From CAWIJJ01 sp963836405 (GTDB lineage Bacteria; Acidobacteriota; Terriglobia; Bryobacterales; Bryobacteraceae), in the NCBI GenBank assembly GCA_963836405.1, contig CAWIJL010000002.1, positions 62,001-126,000 of the forward strand: 64,000 nucleotides of DNA, read 5' to 3'. The number at the start of each line of letters is the position of its first letter. Within the stretch, counting starts at the first letter, position 1. Below, one piece after another: positions 1 through 9,499 of this stretch. The notes under the pieces are model-generated. The model did not search any database. It was not told where the DNA came from and saw only the letters and a list, made by a program, of their open reading frames with translations. The position numbers and the translations under genes are program-made.

Positions 1-843
1 CACCGGCGACTGGTCGAAGATTGCGTGTACCGCATCCAGCCGGAGCGCGTCGATGTGAAATTCGGTTACCCAGCGAAGCGCGTTTTCGATCGTGAACCAG
101 CGCACGGGAGCGCCGTCTTCGCCGTCGAAATTCATGGCGCCCCCCCAGGGGGTGTGATAGCGATCCGTGAAATACGGGCCGAACTGGCCCAGATAGTTGC
201 CTTCGGGTCCCAGGTGATTGTAGACGACGTCCAACACCACGGCAATGCCCTTGCCATGGGCGGCGTTGACGAAGCGCTTGAGCCCGGCGGGTCCGCCGTA
301 GGAGTTCTGGACGGCGAACGGATACACGCCGTCATAGCCCCAGTTGCGGCTGCCGGGAAACTGCGCGACCGGCATCAGTTCGACGGCGGTCACTCCCAGT
401 TCGCGAAGGTAGTCCAGATGGCCGATGGCGGCATCGAAGGTACCTTCCGCGGTGAACGTGCCGATATGCAGTTCGTAGAATAAATAATCGGCAAGCGGCA
501 TTCCGGTCCACGCGGAGTCCTGCCACGCGAACGCGGCGCTCACGATCTCGGAGGGCCCGTGCACGCCTTCGGGCTGAAATTGCGAAGCCGGGTCGGGAAA
601 CTCGTCGCCTCCGTTGAGCCGGAACTTGTAGCGGGTTCCCGGACCGGCGCCCTCCACGGCGGCGCTGAAGAACCCGTCGCGGATGGGGGAAAGCGCAGCC
701 ACGCGCTCCCTTGCGCCGAAAATGTGAACTTCCACGTTTTCGGCCGCGGGTGCCCAAACCAGGAAACTGGCGCGGCCGTTTCCGAGGTCCACCGCTCCTA
801 ACGGTGAATTCAACTCGGCGGCTATTGCTTGCGATCCACTCAT
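1..843 (-). CDS. treZ: Malto-oligosyltrehalose trehalohydrolase, N-terminal part (runs off window start)
   Basis: GH13 enzyme that releases trehalose from maltooligosyl-trehalose in the cytoplasm. The visible 281 codons hold the N-terminal carbohydrate-binding/immunoglobulin-like segment (FLVWAPAAENVEVHIFG, about residues 25-42), the ELHIGTFT strand near residue 120, conserved region I DVVYNH and the region II nucleophile motif LRLDAVHAI close to the cut end. The ELHIGTFT signature and region I separate TreZ from ordinary branching enzymes. An ATG preceded by GGAGACC sets the start. The rest of the gene, with the acid/base Glu and region IV, lies outside the window. TreY, which makes its substrate, is encoded 2.2 kb away on the opposite strand, so the two form a trehalose-from-glycogen pathway. 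I am fairly sure of the family; a glycogen branching enzyme is the less likely alternative. Confidence 0.9.
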   Translation of the reverse strand, partial: MSGSQAIAAELNSPLGAVDLGNGRASFLVWAPAAENVEVHIFGARERVAALSPIRDGFFSAAVEGAGPGTRYKFRLNGGDEFPDPASQFQPEGVHGPSEIVSAAFAWQDSAWTGMPLADYLFYELHIGTFTAEGTFDAAIGHLDYLRELGVTAVELMPVAQFPGSRNWGYDGVYPFAVQNSYGGPAGLKRFVNAAHGKGIAVVLDVVYNHLGPEGNYLGQFGPYFTDRYHTPWGGAMNFDGEDGAPVRWFTIENALRWVTEFHIDALRLDAVHAIFDQSPV

Positions 844-1001
844 GCCTGGTCTCCGTACACCCCGCGCGCACCGTTTCTTTTCCCATTCTGTCACGCCGGG
901 CGATCCACAAAAGTTCTTTCCCGCTCTTTCGTTTTGAACCTCACGTGTTCTCGCGATGCCGGATTTCACGCGTCTCGTTTTAGCCTGAAAGTGGAGGCTT
1001 T

Positions 1002-1817
1002 ATGAAGCGTGCGATACTGCAAGGGCTGGCTGCGGCCGCACTTGTGGTGGCCGTTGTGGCGGGAATCGCATCTCTATTCCGCACCCGTGACCTGGAACGC
1101 CGGCTGGATGAAGCAAACCGCCGCGCCGCCGTGCTGGACCGCCAGGCGCGGGAATCCGAATTGAAATTCGACAAGGCGCTCAAAGCGGCAACTTCCGCGC
1201 AGCAGGGCGCGCAGGCTGCCGCCGAAGACGCCCGCGCCGCCGCGGCGGGAAGGGCCAGCGCGGAGGCGGGAGCGCGGACGGCTAAGGAGGCGCGGGAGCG
1301 CGCGGAGGCCGACGCGCGGCAGAGCCGCCAGGAACTCGCCGACCTGCAGCAACGCCGCGAGCAAGAACTGGACCGGATGAAGGAGGCGCTCGCCCGCATC
1401 GCGGCAACGCGGCGCACCGGTTCCGGATTGGTCATCGACCTCTCGAGCGACTCTTTCCACTTCGACTTCGACAAAGCTACCCTCAGCCAGGAAAATCGCG
1501 AATTGCTGAGCCGCATTGCCGGCGTGCTGCTGGCGTCCAACGGCTACAGGCTCTATGTCTACGGGCACACGGACGACGTCGGCACGGACGAATATAACCA
1601 GGATCTTTCCGAGCGGCGGGCGGACAACGTCGCCAGTTATCTCGAATCGGCGGGAATCGCTTCCGACGTGGTGGAGGCGCGCGGATTCGGAAAGGCAAGT
1701 CCGCGCGTGAAGGGCACCACCGCCGCCGCCCGGCGCGAGAACCGGCGCGTGGAGATCGTGCTCGTGGACAGCGTGATTCACTACGAGGGGGTCGTTCCTG
1801 TCGAGGGCCGTGGGTAA
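1002..1817 (+). CDS. OmpA-family cell-envelope protein with coiled coil
   Basis: A 271-residue envelope protein that probably binds peptidoglycan. Residues 1-25 form a signal anchor (AALVVAVVAGIASLF). Residues about 30-125 are an Ala/Glu/Arg-rich coiled coil with few breaks. From about residue 140 an OmpA C-terminal domain is clear: FHFDFDKATLS, then YGHTDDVGTDEYNQDLSERRADNV and a final RRENRRVEIVL. The D and R of the TDxxG...LSxxRA motif that contacts diaminopimelate are present. The stop overlaps the GTG start of the following membrane-protein gene by 8 bp, so the two are probably co-transcribed. There is no beta-barrel, so it is an anchored peptidoglycan tether rather than a porin. The exact role is unknown. 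Confidence 0.85.
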   Translation: MKRAILQGLAAAALVVAVVAGIASLFRTRDLERRLDEANRRAAVLDRQARESELKFDKALKAATSAQQGAQAAAEDARAAAAGRASAEAGARTAKEARERAEADARQSRQELADLQQRREQELDRMKEALARIAATRRTGSGLVIDLSSDSFHFDFDKATLSQENRELLSRIAGVLLASNGYRLYVYGHTDDVGTDEYNQDLSERRADNVASYLESAGIASDVVEARGFGKASPRVKGTTAAARRENRRVEIVLVDSVIHYEGVVPVEGRG

Positions 1818-2541
1818 CGTACTACTCACGGCGCCGTCCGTCGACCCGCAATTCTCCCTGCCCGGGATCCTTCACGTGGCGATCCTGGCGTCGATGCCCG
1901 CAGCCGCGGCCCTTCTCGTGTGGTGGGGCAGGCGGTATCCCGGACAGATGCGCGCGATTCAGATCGGCTTGGGCTGCATGCTCCTGGCCGCGGGTCCGGG
2001 CTGGCATCTCTACCGCTTGGCTCGCGGCTGGCTCCGGTACCCTTCCGGCCTGCCGATCACCATCTGCGATGTCAGCCTGGTGCTGAGCGCGGTGGCGCTG
2101 CTGACGCGCAGGAAGTGGGCGTACGAATTCGCATACTACAACGCTTTCGGCGCGCTGGGAGCGTTGATTACGCCGAACTTGTGGGAATCGTTCCCGAGCC
2201 TGTCCGCGATTCAGTTTTTCACTGGACACTGCGGGATCCTGGTGGCGGTGCTATTTCTCACCTGGAGCGGCGCGATGCGTCCGCGCCCTGGGAGCGCGAG
2301 GCGGGTGTTCGCCGCGCTGAATCTGCTGGTGCTGGCGATGGCGGTTTTCGATCTGGCCACCGGCGCCAATTACGGGTATCTGCGGCAAAAGCCCGACGCT
2401 GCCACGCTGCTCGACTACCTCGGACCGTGGCCGTTTTACCTGATCGCGTGCGAGGCCGGGGCTCTCGCGGTCTTCACCGTGATGGAGCGCCAATTCCGGC
2501 GGCAATCGCAGCGTTCCAGCGGTATGTGCCTGGCAAACTAA
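1810..2541 (+). CDS. TIGR02206/YwaF-family integral membrane protein
   Basis: A 243-residue, very hydrophobic protein with about seven predicted transmembrane segments. The family signature is recognisable: a short polar motif before a helix (PITICDVSLVLSAVALLTRR), FAYYNAFGALGALITPN, FFTGHCGILVAVLF, a TGANYGYLRQKP loop and the closing LGPWPFYLIACEAGALAVF. These are the conserved segments of the uncharacterised YwaF/TIGR02206 membrane proteins. The GTG start lies inside the last codons of the OmpA-like gene, which suggests translational coupling. Function is unknown in the family, and nothing here indicates a substrate. Confidence 0.75.
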   Translation: MGNVLLTAPSVDPQFSLPGILHVAILASMPAAAALLVWWGRRYPGQMRAIQIGLGCMLLAAGPGWHLYRLARGWLRYPSGLPITICDVSLVLSAVALLTRRKWAYEFAYYNAFGALGALITPNLWESFPSLSAIQFFTGHCGILVAVLFLTWSGAMRPRPGSARRVFAALNLLVLAMAVFDLATGANYGYLRQKPDAATLLDYLGPWPFYLIACEAGALAVFTVMERQFRRQSQRSSGMCLAN

Positions 2542-2612
2542 CCGCTTTCCCTGTGCCACTTCGTGTGTTTAGGGGATTTCGAGGGCCGATTGCCGGAAGC
2601 TAGCCTGAAGAT

Positions 2613-2963
2613 ATGGGTGAGGCTCGCACAGCCCTTCCGGACTTGACTGCGATTCGCAATCACCGCGGAATTTCACTGCGGGAGATTGCCGATGAGACGC
2701 GGATCCGGATCGGCTATCTCGAGGCGATCGAGCACGGAGAATTCGAGAAACTGCCGGGGCGGATTTATACCAGGGCGTACATTCGGCAATACGCCAGGTT
2801 CATCGACTTCGACCAAGACGAAATTCTCCGCGTTTTGCCCCCGGACCCGGAGCAGGCGCCGCCGCCCCGGCCGGGCTGGGTACAAATGCTGAAGTCGCGC
2901 CTGACGCGATTCATGCTGCCGGTGCCTGCCGGCCGCGCGGCGGAATCGAGGCGCGCCAATTAA
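2613..2963 (+). CDS. RodZ-type helix-turn-helix protein, cytoplasmic only
   Basis: A 116-residue protein whose residues 10-75 match the N-terminal HTH_25 domain of RodZ: LTAIRNHRGISLREIADETRI, IGYLEAIEHGEFEKLPGRIY and RAYIRQYARFIDFD. Typical RodZ proteins continue with a transmembrane helix and a periplasmic domain. Here a proline-rich linker (PPDPEQAPPPRPGW) and a short basic tail follow, with no membrane segment. It may be a stand-alone HTH regulator or a reduced RodZ. It sits 70 bp after the YwaF-like gene and 56 bp before treY, all on the same strand, so a shared transcript is possible. DNA or MreB binding cannot be decided from sequence. Confidence 0.7.
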   Translation: MGEARTALPDLTAIRNHRGISLREIADETRIRIGYLEAIEHGEFEKLPGRIYTRAYIRQYARFIDFDQDEILRVLPPDPEQAPPPRPGWVQMLKSRLTRFMLPVPAGRAAESRRAN

Positions 2964-3019
2964 GCGCGGCACCCGGCGAAGAAAATTGGGGCCGCACCGG
3001 GTAGACTGATGTAATCCGA

Positions 3020-5899
3020 ATGGCCGCTCCGCACCCCTCCTCCACATACCGCCTGCAGATGAACGGCACGTTCACCTTCGATCACGCGCGTGCGATCGTC
3101 GATTATCTTTCCGAGCTCGGAATCTCCGCCTGCTACATGTCGCCGATCCTGAAGGCCCGGCCCGGGAGCCTGCACGGGTACGACGTGATCGACCACAGCG
3201 CGCTCAATCCCGAGATCGGCACCATGGAGCAGATGGAGAAGTGCGTGCGAAAACTCCAGGAGCACGGGATGGGGCTGGTCGTTGACATCGTGCCCAATCA
3301 CATGTGCGTCGCGGACCTGTCGAACCCGTACTGGTTCGACGTGCTGGAGAACGGTCCCAGCTCGCCGCATGCGCGCATGTTCGATATCGACTGGAATCCG
3401 CCGCGCGAGGATCTGGCCCACAAGGTGCTGCTGCCGATCCTTGGCGACCAGTATGGGCGCGTGCTCGAGAACCAGGAGATCCGGATCGAATACGGATGCG
3501 GCGGATTCCTGGCCGCCTATTACGAGATGGCCCTGCCCATCGCCCCCAGAAGCTGGCCGCGCATTCTGACGCCCGTCCTTGAATATGCGCGCGAACGGCT
3601 CGGCGAGTCCGACCAGTGCGTGCTGGAACTCGAGAGCATCATTACAGCACTCGGCTACCTGCCGCAGCGGACGGAAACCGACCCGGAGCGCATCCGGGAG
3701 CGCCATCGTGAGAAAGGCATCATCAAGCGCCGGATTCTCACGCTGGCGAACCACTGCCAGGCGGTCGGCGCCGGCATCGATGTCTCGCTTCGCAAAATCA
3801 ACGGAAGGGCCGGGGATCCGGCGAGCTTCGCTGAACTCGAAGCGCTGCTCGCCGAGCAGGCCTACCGGTTGAGTTTCTGGCGGGTGGCTGCCGATGAGAT
3901 CAATTACCGCCGCTTCTTCGACATCAACGAACTGGCGGCGTTGCGAACCGAGGATCCGGCCGTGTTCGAGGCGACGCACCGGCTGTTGCTCGACCTCATC
4001 GGGCGCGGGTGGATTACCGGGCTGCGCGTCGATCATCCGGACGGGCTGTTCGACCCGCCGCAATATTTCGCGCACCTCCAGGCCGCCTGCCGCCAAGGCG
4101 GCCTCGGAGAGGAGCGCCCCTTCTATGTCGTGGCGGAAAAGATCGTCACGCGCGACGAGGAATTGCGGGATAACTGGCAGATCGCCGGCACGACGGGTTA
4201 CGGCTTCCTCAACCAGTTGAACGGGCTCTTCGTATATCCGGAAAGCAAGGGGCCGTTCGGCAGCCTCTACGAGCGCTGGACGGGCCGCAAAACCTCTTTC
4301 GCGGAGCTGCTATCCGATTGCAAACGGCTGATCCTCCGCGCGTCGATGTCCAGCGAGCTGAATGTACTGGCGCGGCGGCTGGACCGCATCTGCCGGCAGC
4401 ACCGCCACACCCGCGATTTCACGCTGGAGAGCCTGCGCTTCGCCCTGCGCGAGGTGATTGCCTGCTTCCCCGTCTACCGCACCTACATGACGGAAACCTG
4501 CGCGGAGCCGGAAGCCGAAGACCGCCGCCACGTCGAGCGCGCCATCGAGGAGGCGAAGCTTCGCAACCCGGCCACCAGCCGCTCCATCTTCGACGAAATC
4601 GGATCCCTGCTGCTGCTGCGGGAGCCCGCCGGGTTGACGGTGGAGCAGCGCGCCGAGCGGCGGCTCTTCGTGATGCGGTTCCAGCAACTGACGGGGCCGG
4701 CGATGGCAAAGGGGGCGGAGGATACGGCATTCTACCGGTACTATCCGCTGCTCTCGCTCAATGAAGTGGGCGGCGATCCGGACCAGTTCGGCGTCACGCC
4801 GTACCAGTTTCACCGCAAAAACATTGTCCGGCTGCAACGATGGCCGCACGCCATGCTGGCCACCTCGACGCACGACACGAAACGCAGCGAGGATGTGCGC
4901 GCGCGCATCGACGTTCTTTCGGAAATCCCGGTCAAGTGGTACGAAGCGGTGCGTCGCTGGAACCGGCTGAATGCATCCATGAAAGTGCCGGTCGATGGCC
5001 TGGAGACGCCCGATCGCGAAGCCGAATATCACCTTTACCAGACGCTGGTGGGTGTGTGGCCTCTGGCGCCGCTCGAGGGCGAGGCGCACGCCGTCTTTGT
5101 GCGGCGCATTCAGCAGTACATGGACAAGGCGGTCAAGGAAGCCAAACTGCGTACCAGTTGGATCAACCCGAGCCAAAAATACGACCAGGCGATCCGCGAT
5201 TTCGTGGCGGCGATTCTCGATCGTGAACGTAGCAGCGCCTTCATGGCCGACTTCTCGGCTTTCGTGGCCCCGGTGGCGCGCGCCGGCTTTTATAACTCGC
5301 TTTCCCAGCTCCTGCTCAAAATCGCGTCGCCGGGAGTGCCCGATTTCTACCAGGGTTCGGAGAGCTGGGATTTCAGCCTGGTGGATCCCGACAACCGGCG
5401 TCCGGTCGAGTTTTCCCGGCGCAAGGACGAACTGGCGGAAATCGCCGCCACCGGCGGGCAATGCCGGAAGGAACTGATCGAGAGCCTGCTGCAATCGCCG
5501 GAAGACGGCCGCATCAAGCTTTTCGTAACCCGCGCCGCCCTGCGCTACCGGCGTCGGGAGGCGGGGCTGCTCGAGTCGGGGTCGTATCATCCCGTGGAAG
5601 CGTCGGGGCGGCACAAGCAGCATGCCGTGGCCTTCGCGAGAAAACAGGATTCCCGGATCGTCATCGCCGCGGCGGCCCGCTTCTTCTTAAAGCTGAAGAC
5701 CGGCGGCGCCGTCCCCACCGGCGAAGAGCTCTGGCGCGGCACCTCGCTGTTTCTGCCCCGGGCCGTGCGGGCGGTCGAATACACAGACGTTTTGTCCGGC
5801 AATGTGATCCGGCCGGAGAAGCAGTCCGGAACGTGGATGCTCCCCGCGTCCGAAGTTTTCCGTTATCTGCCGGTGGCGCTGCTCGAAACGCGTCGATAG
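3020..5899 (+). CDS. treY: Malto-oligosyltrehalose synthase
   Basis: A 959-residue GH13_26 enzyme that isomerises the reducing-end alpha-1,4 bond of maltodextrin to alpha,alpha-1,1, giving maltooligosyl-trehalose in the cytoplasm. The N-terminus STYRLQMNGTFTFD and YMSPILKARPGSLHGYD are typical of TreY. Conserved region I is VDIVPNHM, region II WITGLRVDHPDGLFDP (nucleophile Asp), region III YVVAEKI (acid/base Glu) and region IV STHDTKRSED. The late motif GVPDFYQGSESWDFSLVDPDNRRPV is also family-specific. Length is somewhat above the usual 700-800 residues because of insertions in the middle (residues about 180-290 and 430-540), which is common in this phylum. It pairs with treZ at the window start. 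The reading frame is intact. Confidence 0.96.
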   Translation: MAAPHPSSTYRLQMNGTFTFDHARAIVDYLSELGISACYMSPILKARPGSLHGYDVIDHSALNPEIGTMEQMEKCVRKLQEHGMGLVVDIVPNHMCVADLSNPYWFDVLENGPSSPHARMFDIDWNPPREDLAHKVLLPILGDQYGRVLENQEIRIEYGCGGFLAAYYEMALPIAPRSWPRILTPVLEYARERLGESDQCVLELESIITALGYLPQRTETDPERIRERHREKGIIKRRILTLANHCQAVGAGIDVSLRKINGRAGDPASFAELEALLAEQAYRLSFWRVAADEINYRRFFDINELAALRTEDPAVFEATHRLLLDLIGRGWITGLRVDHPDGLFDPPQYFAHLQAACRQGGLGEERPFYVVAEKIVTRDEELRDNWQIAGTTGYGFLNQLNGLFVYPESKGPFGSLYERWTGRKTSFAELLSDCKRLILRASMSSELNVLARRLDRICRQHRHTRDFTLESLRFALREVIACFPVYRTYMTETCAEPEAEDRRHVERAIEEAKLRNPATSRSIFDEIGSLLLLREPAGLTVEQRAERRLFVMRFQQLTGPAMAKGAEDTAFYRYYPLLSLNEVGGDPDQFGVTPYQFHRKNIVRLQRWPHAMLATSTHDTKRSEDVRARIDVLSEIPVKWYEAVRRWNRLNASMKVPVDGLETPDREAEYHLYQTLVGVWPLAPLEGEAHAVFVRRIQQYMDKAVKEAKLRTSWINPSQKYDQAIRDFVAAILDRERSSAFMADFSAFVAPVARAGFYNSLSQLLLKIASPGVPDFYQGSESWDFSLVDPDNRRPVEFSRRKDELAEIAATGGQCRKELIESLLQSPEDGRIKLFVTRAALRYRRREAGLLESGSYHPVEASGRHKQHAVAFARKQDSRIVIAAAARFFLKLKTGGAVPTGEELWRGTSLFLPRAVRAVEYTDVLSGNVIRPEKQSGTWMLPASEVFRYLPVALLETRR

Positions 5900-5903
5900 G
5901 GGA

Positions 5904-7322
5904 TCAGCTGCCCGAGTCGGAGGAACCGGTCTGGCGCCGGGTGGTGTTGGTTTCCAGGCAGTCGGACCATTTAGCCGGCTGCTCCAGCGCGACCACCTCG
6001 CCCTCGCTTACGCCGGAGCGGACGGTGGCCGCCACGTTGTTGGTCAGCCCCAGTTCGAGCGAGCATTTTTCCCAACCGGAGGAGCGGCGGATGAACGCAT
6101 AGGGCTGCTTGTCCTGCTCGAAAATGGCTCCGCGCGGGATGATGGTCGCGTCCGTTTCTTTCGCGAGCACGATGTCGGCACTGGCCGAAAGCCCGGGAAT
6201 CACGTGCTCATCCAGGTTGTCGATCGTGATCGTCACCGGAAGCTGGGCGAAATAGGAGCGGCGGAAGCGAGAGCCGGTCGCCAGCGAACCGATCAGCTTT
6301 ACCTTGCCTTTGGCCTTGACACCGGGATAAGCGTCGAACTCCAGATGCGCCGGGGAGCCGATTCGCAATTTGGCCACATCCACCTGGCTGGCTGCCGCCT
6401 GCACGATCAGCGAACTCGCATCCACGATCTGCAGGTAGGGCTGGCCCGGTCCCAGGGAATCGCCGTTTCGCACCTGGGCCGGCTCGCCGTTGCGGATGAT
6501 CTGCTGCATGACCACCAAACCCCCGACCGGCGCCCGCACGGTCATCCGTTCCAGGTTCAGTTCGGCGCGCCGTTCTTCGGCACGCGCCGAGTCCATGGTG
6601 TGCTCGAGGCTGCGTATCTCGGCGTCTTCGGCGATGTCCAGATATTGGGTCTGCGCGTTCAGGCTCTCGTAGACCTCCTGATTCTCAGCCGATGTCAGGC
6701 GAAACATCTCGGCGCGAATGGCGGGGAGAACGGGAGCCGTCTTGAGGTCCAGGCGCGCCGAATCGAGCGCGGCCTTGGCCCGGCGAACGTCCTGATCGTG
6801 CGTTTCGCGCGTCACGCCGCGGTTGGCGAGCAGCTTACGAATCCGCCCCTCCAGATCCACCCTCTCCGCCTGGAGGTCGCTGAGGCGGTCGCGCATGCGG
6901 ACGTTGTCGAAAACCGCCAGCACATCGCCCGGCTTCACGGTGGAGCCCGGTTCCACCAGGTCCGTCAGGGTCAGGCCGAAATCGGAGCCGCCCCCGCGGC
7001 TACGCTGCCCGCGCAGAAAAGGCGCGCGCAGTTGCGCTCCATGGGTGCTTACCGTGGTGCCTGTGACCCGGATGGACTGTTCGAGCGTACCGGACCGGAC
7101 TTCCGCTGTGCGCACCTGAAAGACCGGCGGGGAACTCTGCTGCACATTGGGCCGGGTACGGAAATAAGCGGCCGCCCCGATGCCGATAACGGCGAACACG
7201 ACCAGCCAGGCGACCGGCCGCTTGAGCCATCCCGGCCTGGTAGATGGCTCAATTTTTTGGGGTATAGGATAAATGGTTTTCGATTCAGTGGTTTCCGAGT
7301 TGTCGTGGCGCCTCAAATTCAT
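5904..7322 (-). CDS. HlyD-type efflux periplasmic adaptor (membrane fusion protein)
   Basis: A 472-residue adaptor, anchored by one membrane helix near residues 35-55 (RPVAWLVVFAVIGIGAAAYF) after an unusually polar N-terminal tail. A lipoyl/barrel-sandwich half (VRVTGTTVSTHGAQLRAP, then a glycine-rich loop) and GSTVKPGDVLAVFDN precede a helical hairpin (residues about 140-250). The second lipoyl half is MTVRAPVGGLVVMQQIIRNGEPAQ. A beta-barrel (DVAKLRIGSPAHLEFDAYPG) and a membrane-proximal domain follow. These proteins link an inner-membrane pump to an outer-membrane channel. No pump or TolC gene is adjacent: treY converges from the other side with a 4 bp gap, and a two-component operon on the same strand ends 120 bp upstream of its start. 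The substrate cannot be inferred. Confidence 0.85.
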   Translation of the reverse strand: MNLRRHDNSETTESKTIYPIPQKIEPSTRPGWLKRPVAWLVVFAVIGIGAAAYFRTRPNVQQSSPPVFQVRTAEVRSGTLEQSIRVTGTTVSTHGAQLRAPFLRGQRSRGGGSDFGLTLTDLVEPGSTVKPGDVLAVFDNVRMRDRLSDLQAERVDLEGRIRKLLANRGVTRETHDQDVRRAKAALDSARLDLKTAPVLPAIRAEMFRLTSAENQEVYESLNAQTQYLDIAEDAEIRSLEHTMDSARAEERRAELNLERMTVRAPVGGLVVMQQIIRNGEPAQVRNGDSLGPGQPYLQIVDASSLIVQAAASQVDVAKLRIGSPAHLEFDAYPGVKAKGKVKLIGSLATGSRFRRSYFAQLPVTITIDNLDEHVIPGLSASADIVLAKETDATIIPRGAIFEQDKQPYAFIRRSSGWEKCSLELGLTNNVAATVRSGVSEGEVVALEQPAKWSDCLETNTTRRQTGSSDSGS

Positions 7323-7442
7323 CTTTCGTTCACCTGATTCCGCTTATTTACCAGTTACAATGCTACGCGGGTGCAGGCCATATGCCTATCCCGTGAAGAG
7401 GTGAGGCGCCTACCGATACGCGAAATTGTCTGCGGCAGCTCT

Positions 7443-8090
7443 TTACGCCACAATCTTCTTGCGAACCGCGTAGAGCACGATTTCGGCGGTGTTGTGCAGG
7501 TTGAGCTTCTGCATCAGGTGGGTGCGGTGGGTTTCCACCGTATACGGGCTGACATTCAGCACGGCGGCCACTTCCTTGTTGGACTTTCCTTCGGCCAGCA
7601 ACTGGAGAATCTCCCGCTCGCGCTCCGTCAGGAGGTCGTAGGAATCCTCGAGCCCCTTGTGCTGGAGTTGCCGGATGTAGTCCTCCGCCAAGGTTTGGGC
7701 GATGGCGGGGCTGAAGAAAGATCTTCCGGTGGCAACGGCCCGGACGGCCCGCAGGAGGTCGGCCTGCACCGAATCCTTCAGCAGGTAGCCTTTTACTCCC
7801 GCGGTCAGCGCCCGCACCAGGAATTCCTCATCCGCATACATGCTGAGAACGATGATTTTGATTTCCGGGTCGCGGCGCAGGATCTGCCCCGAGGCATCGA
7901 TGCCGTTCAACTGCGGCATGGCTATATCCATCACGATGATGGAGGGGTTTAGCTCTTCCGCCAAACGCACCACCTGGCGGCCGTCGCCGGCCTCGCCAAC
8001 GATCTCGATGTCGTCCTGCCGTTCGAGCAGCGACTTCAAGCCGGCACGCACAATGTCGTGGTCGTCGGCGATGAGGATCCGAATGTTCAA
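7443..8090 (-). CDS. NarL/FixJ-type response regulator
   Basis: A 215-residue DNA-binding response regulator. The receiver domain has the acidic pocket IADDHD, the phospho-acceptor Asp in VMDIAMPQLNG (about residue 55), the conserved Thr/Ser strand IIVLSMYAD and Lys in GYLLKDS. A LuxR-type helix-turn-helix follows at residues about 145-205 (LTEREREILQLLAEGKSNKEVA and YTVETHRTHLMQKL). Its ATG overlaps the stop of the upstream sensor kinase gene by 4 bp, so the two are translated together and form a cognate pair. Targets are unknown; the adjacent efflux adaptor, on the same strand and 120 bp downstream, is a possible member of its regulon but this is only positional. Confidence 0.92.
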   Translation of the reverse strand: MNIRILIADDHDIVRAGLKSLLERQDDIEIVGEAGDGRQVVRLAEELNPSIIVMDIAMPQLNGIDASGQILRRDPEIKIIVLSMYADEEFLVRALTAGVKGYLLKDSVQADLLRAVRAVATGRSFFSPAIAQTLAEDYIRQLQHKGLEDSYDLLTEREREILQLLAEGKSNKEVAAVLNVSPYTVETHRTHLMQKLNLHNTAEIVLYAVRKKIVA

Positions 8091-9427
8091 GCGGTCACCT
8101 CCTTGGTGACGGGCATTTCACAGCGAATTAGAGTACCCCGCGAAGGCGCCGAGAGAACATGAGCGGTGCCGCCCATCTCCTTGAGCCGTTCTTCGATATT
8201 GAGCAGGCCGGACCCGCGCCCGCGCGCCTGCTGGATGTCGAAACCGGAACCGTTGTCCTCCACGGTGAGCGAAAGGAGGTCCGGCCCACCATGCAGGGTC
8301 ACCCGGATCGACTTGGCCCTGGCGTGACGGGCTGCATTGGTCAGCGCCTCCTGCACCACGCGGTAGATGCAGGTGCGATGCTCGTCCGTCAGGTCCTCGA
8401 GCTCGCCATCGAGCTGCAATTCCACAGGAACGCCGCTGCGCCGGCTGAATTCGCGCGCCTGCCATTGCAAGGCCGGCCCGAGGCCCAGTTCATCCAGAAC
8501 CGACGGCCGCAGGCCGGAGGAGATGTTGCGGACCGTGCGGAGGGTATCCTGATTGAGCTTTCTGGCTTCGATCATGTGGCGGTCGAATTCTTCCCGGGAA
8601 AGCCGCCGCTCCTCCAGGTTGCCCAGCTCCATGCTGAGGGCGGTGAGCATCTGACCCACCTGGTCGTGAAGCTCGCGGGATAGGCTGCGCCGCTCGTCTT
8701 CCTGCGCCTTGGCCAGCATTTGCGAGAGCTTCCGCAGTTCCGCCGCGTGGCGCTCGATCTCCTCGAGCTGCAGCGCCGCGGAGGCTTCCAGCGAACGGGT
8801 GCGGACGATGCTGAAGAGCGCCACAATCAATCCGAGTGCGAGGGCGATGCCGGCGATGGTCCGCAAATCCGACTTCAAGTCTTCCTGCGTTTGCAGAATC
8901 TGTTCCTGCCGCTCCAGCGTCTGCCGCGAGTTCACGTCGCCCACCCACTGTGTTGCAGCCAATACCGCGTCGCGGTACGGCACCACGGACTGGCGCAGAA
9001 AATCGCGGCCGTACGCCGCTTTCTCCTTTGGCGTCCATTGAAAGATGGGGTCCATCGATGCCCAATACCTCAGAATGGCATTGCGCATTCCCACGTTCCG
9101 GTCCAAAGTCGACGCGCGCACCGCCTTTTCGAGCTCACTCACGTCCCGCTCCACCGAGTTCCGAAGAGTTTCCAGTTGTTTGCGCTCCTCGGCTGCCGGA
9201 AGGGCCGAGGGTTCCAGCAGATAGTCGCGCACCAGGATAGCGGCCTGGTACAACTCGGTGCGGAGCTGGTTCAACAGCCGGCGGTTTACGCGCTCGCGTT
9301 CCTGAATACTGGCCACCTCCGCATACACCTTTCCCATGCGGTTGTGAAGGGCGGCGGCCGAGAGGGCGATCAGCCCCAGCAGTGCTCCAAACCCGATGAG
9401 CAGAATCGGCCAGGTTCGGATTCTCAT
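8087..9427 (-). CDS. Membrane sensor histidine kinase, HisKA_3 type
   Basis: A 446-residue sensor kinase. Helix 1 (PILLIGFGALLGLIALSAA, residues 6-24) and helix 2 (TIAGIALALGLIVALFSIV, about 190-208) flank a helical extracytoplasmic domain rich in four-helix-bundle features. A coiled linker leads to the HisKA_3 dimerisation domain with the phospho-acceptor His in SRELHDQVGQML (about residue 255). The HATPase_c domain carries the N box VVQEALTNAARHA, the G1 box VEDNGSGFD and the G2 box GRGSGLLNIEERL. This architecture is that of NarX/DegS-like kinases that partner NarL-type regulators, as the next gene confirms. The sensed signal is unknown. Confidence 0.92.
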   Translation of the reverse strand: MRIRTWPILLIGFGALLGLIALSAAALHNRMGKVYAEVASIQERERVNRRLLNQLRTELYQAAILVRDYLLEPSALPAAEERKQLETLRNSVERDVSELEKAVRASTLDRNVGMRNAILRYWASMDPIFQWTPKEKAAYGRDFLRQSVVPYRDAVLAATQWVGDVNSRQTLERQEQILQTQEDLKSDLRTIAGIALALGLIVALFSIVRTRSLEASAALQLEEIERHAAELRKLSQMLAKAQEDERRSLSRELHDQVGQMLTALSMELGNLEERRLSREEFDRHMIEARKLNQDTLRTVRNISSGLRPSVLDELGLGPALQWQAREFSRRSGVPVELQLDGELEDLTDEHRTCIYRVVQEALTNAARHARAKSIRVTLHGGPDLLSLTVEDNGSGFDIQQARGRGSGLLNIEERLKEMGGTAHVLSAPSRGTLIRCEMPVTKEVTA

Positions 9428-9499
9428 ATCGGTCGCATTCTACCAAGCTTTCCCGGCGCGCCGCTCTTCTAGCGGGGCAAGCCGTGTATTCTGAAGCGG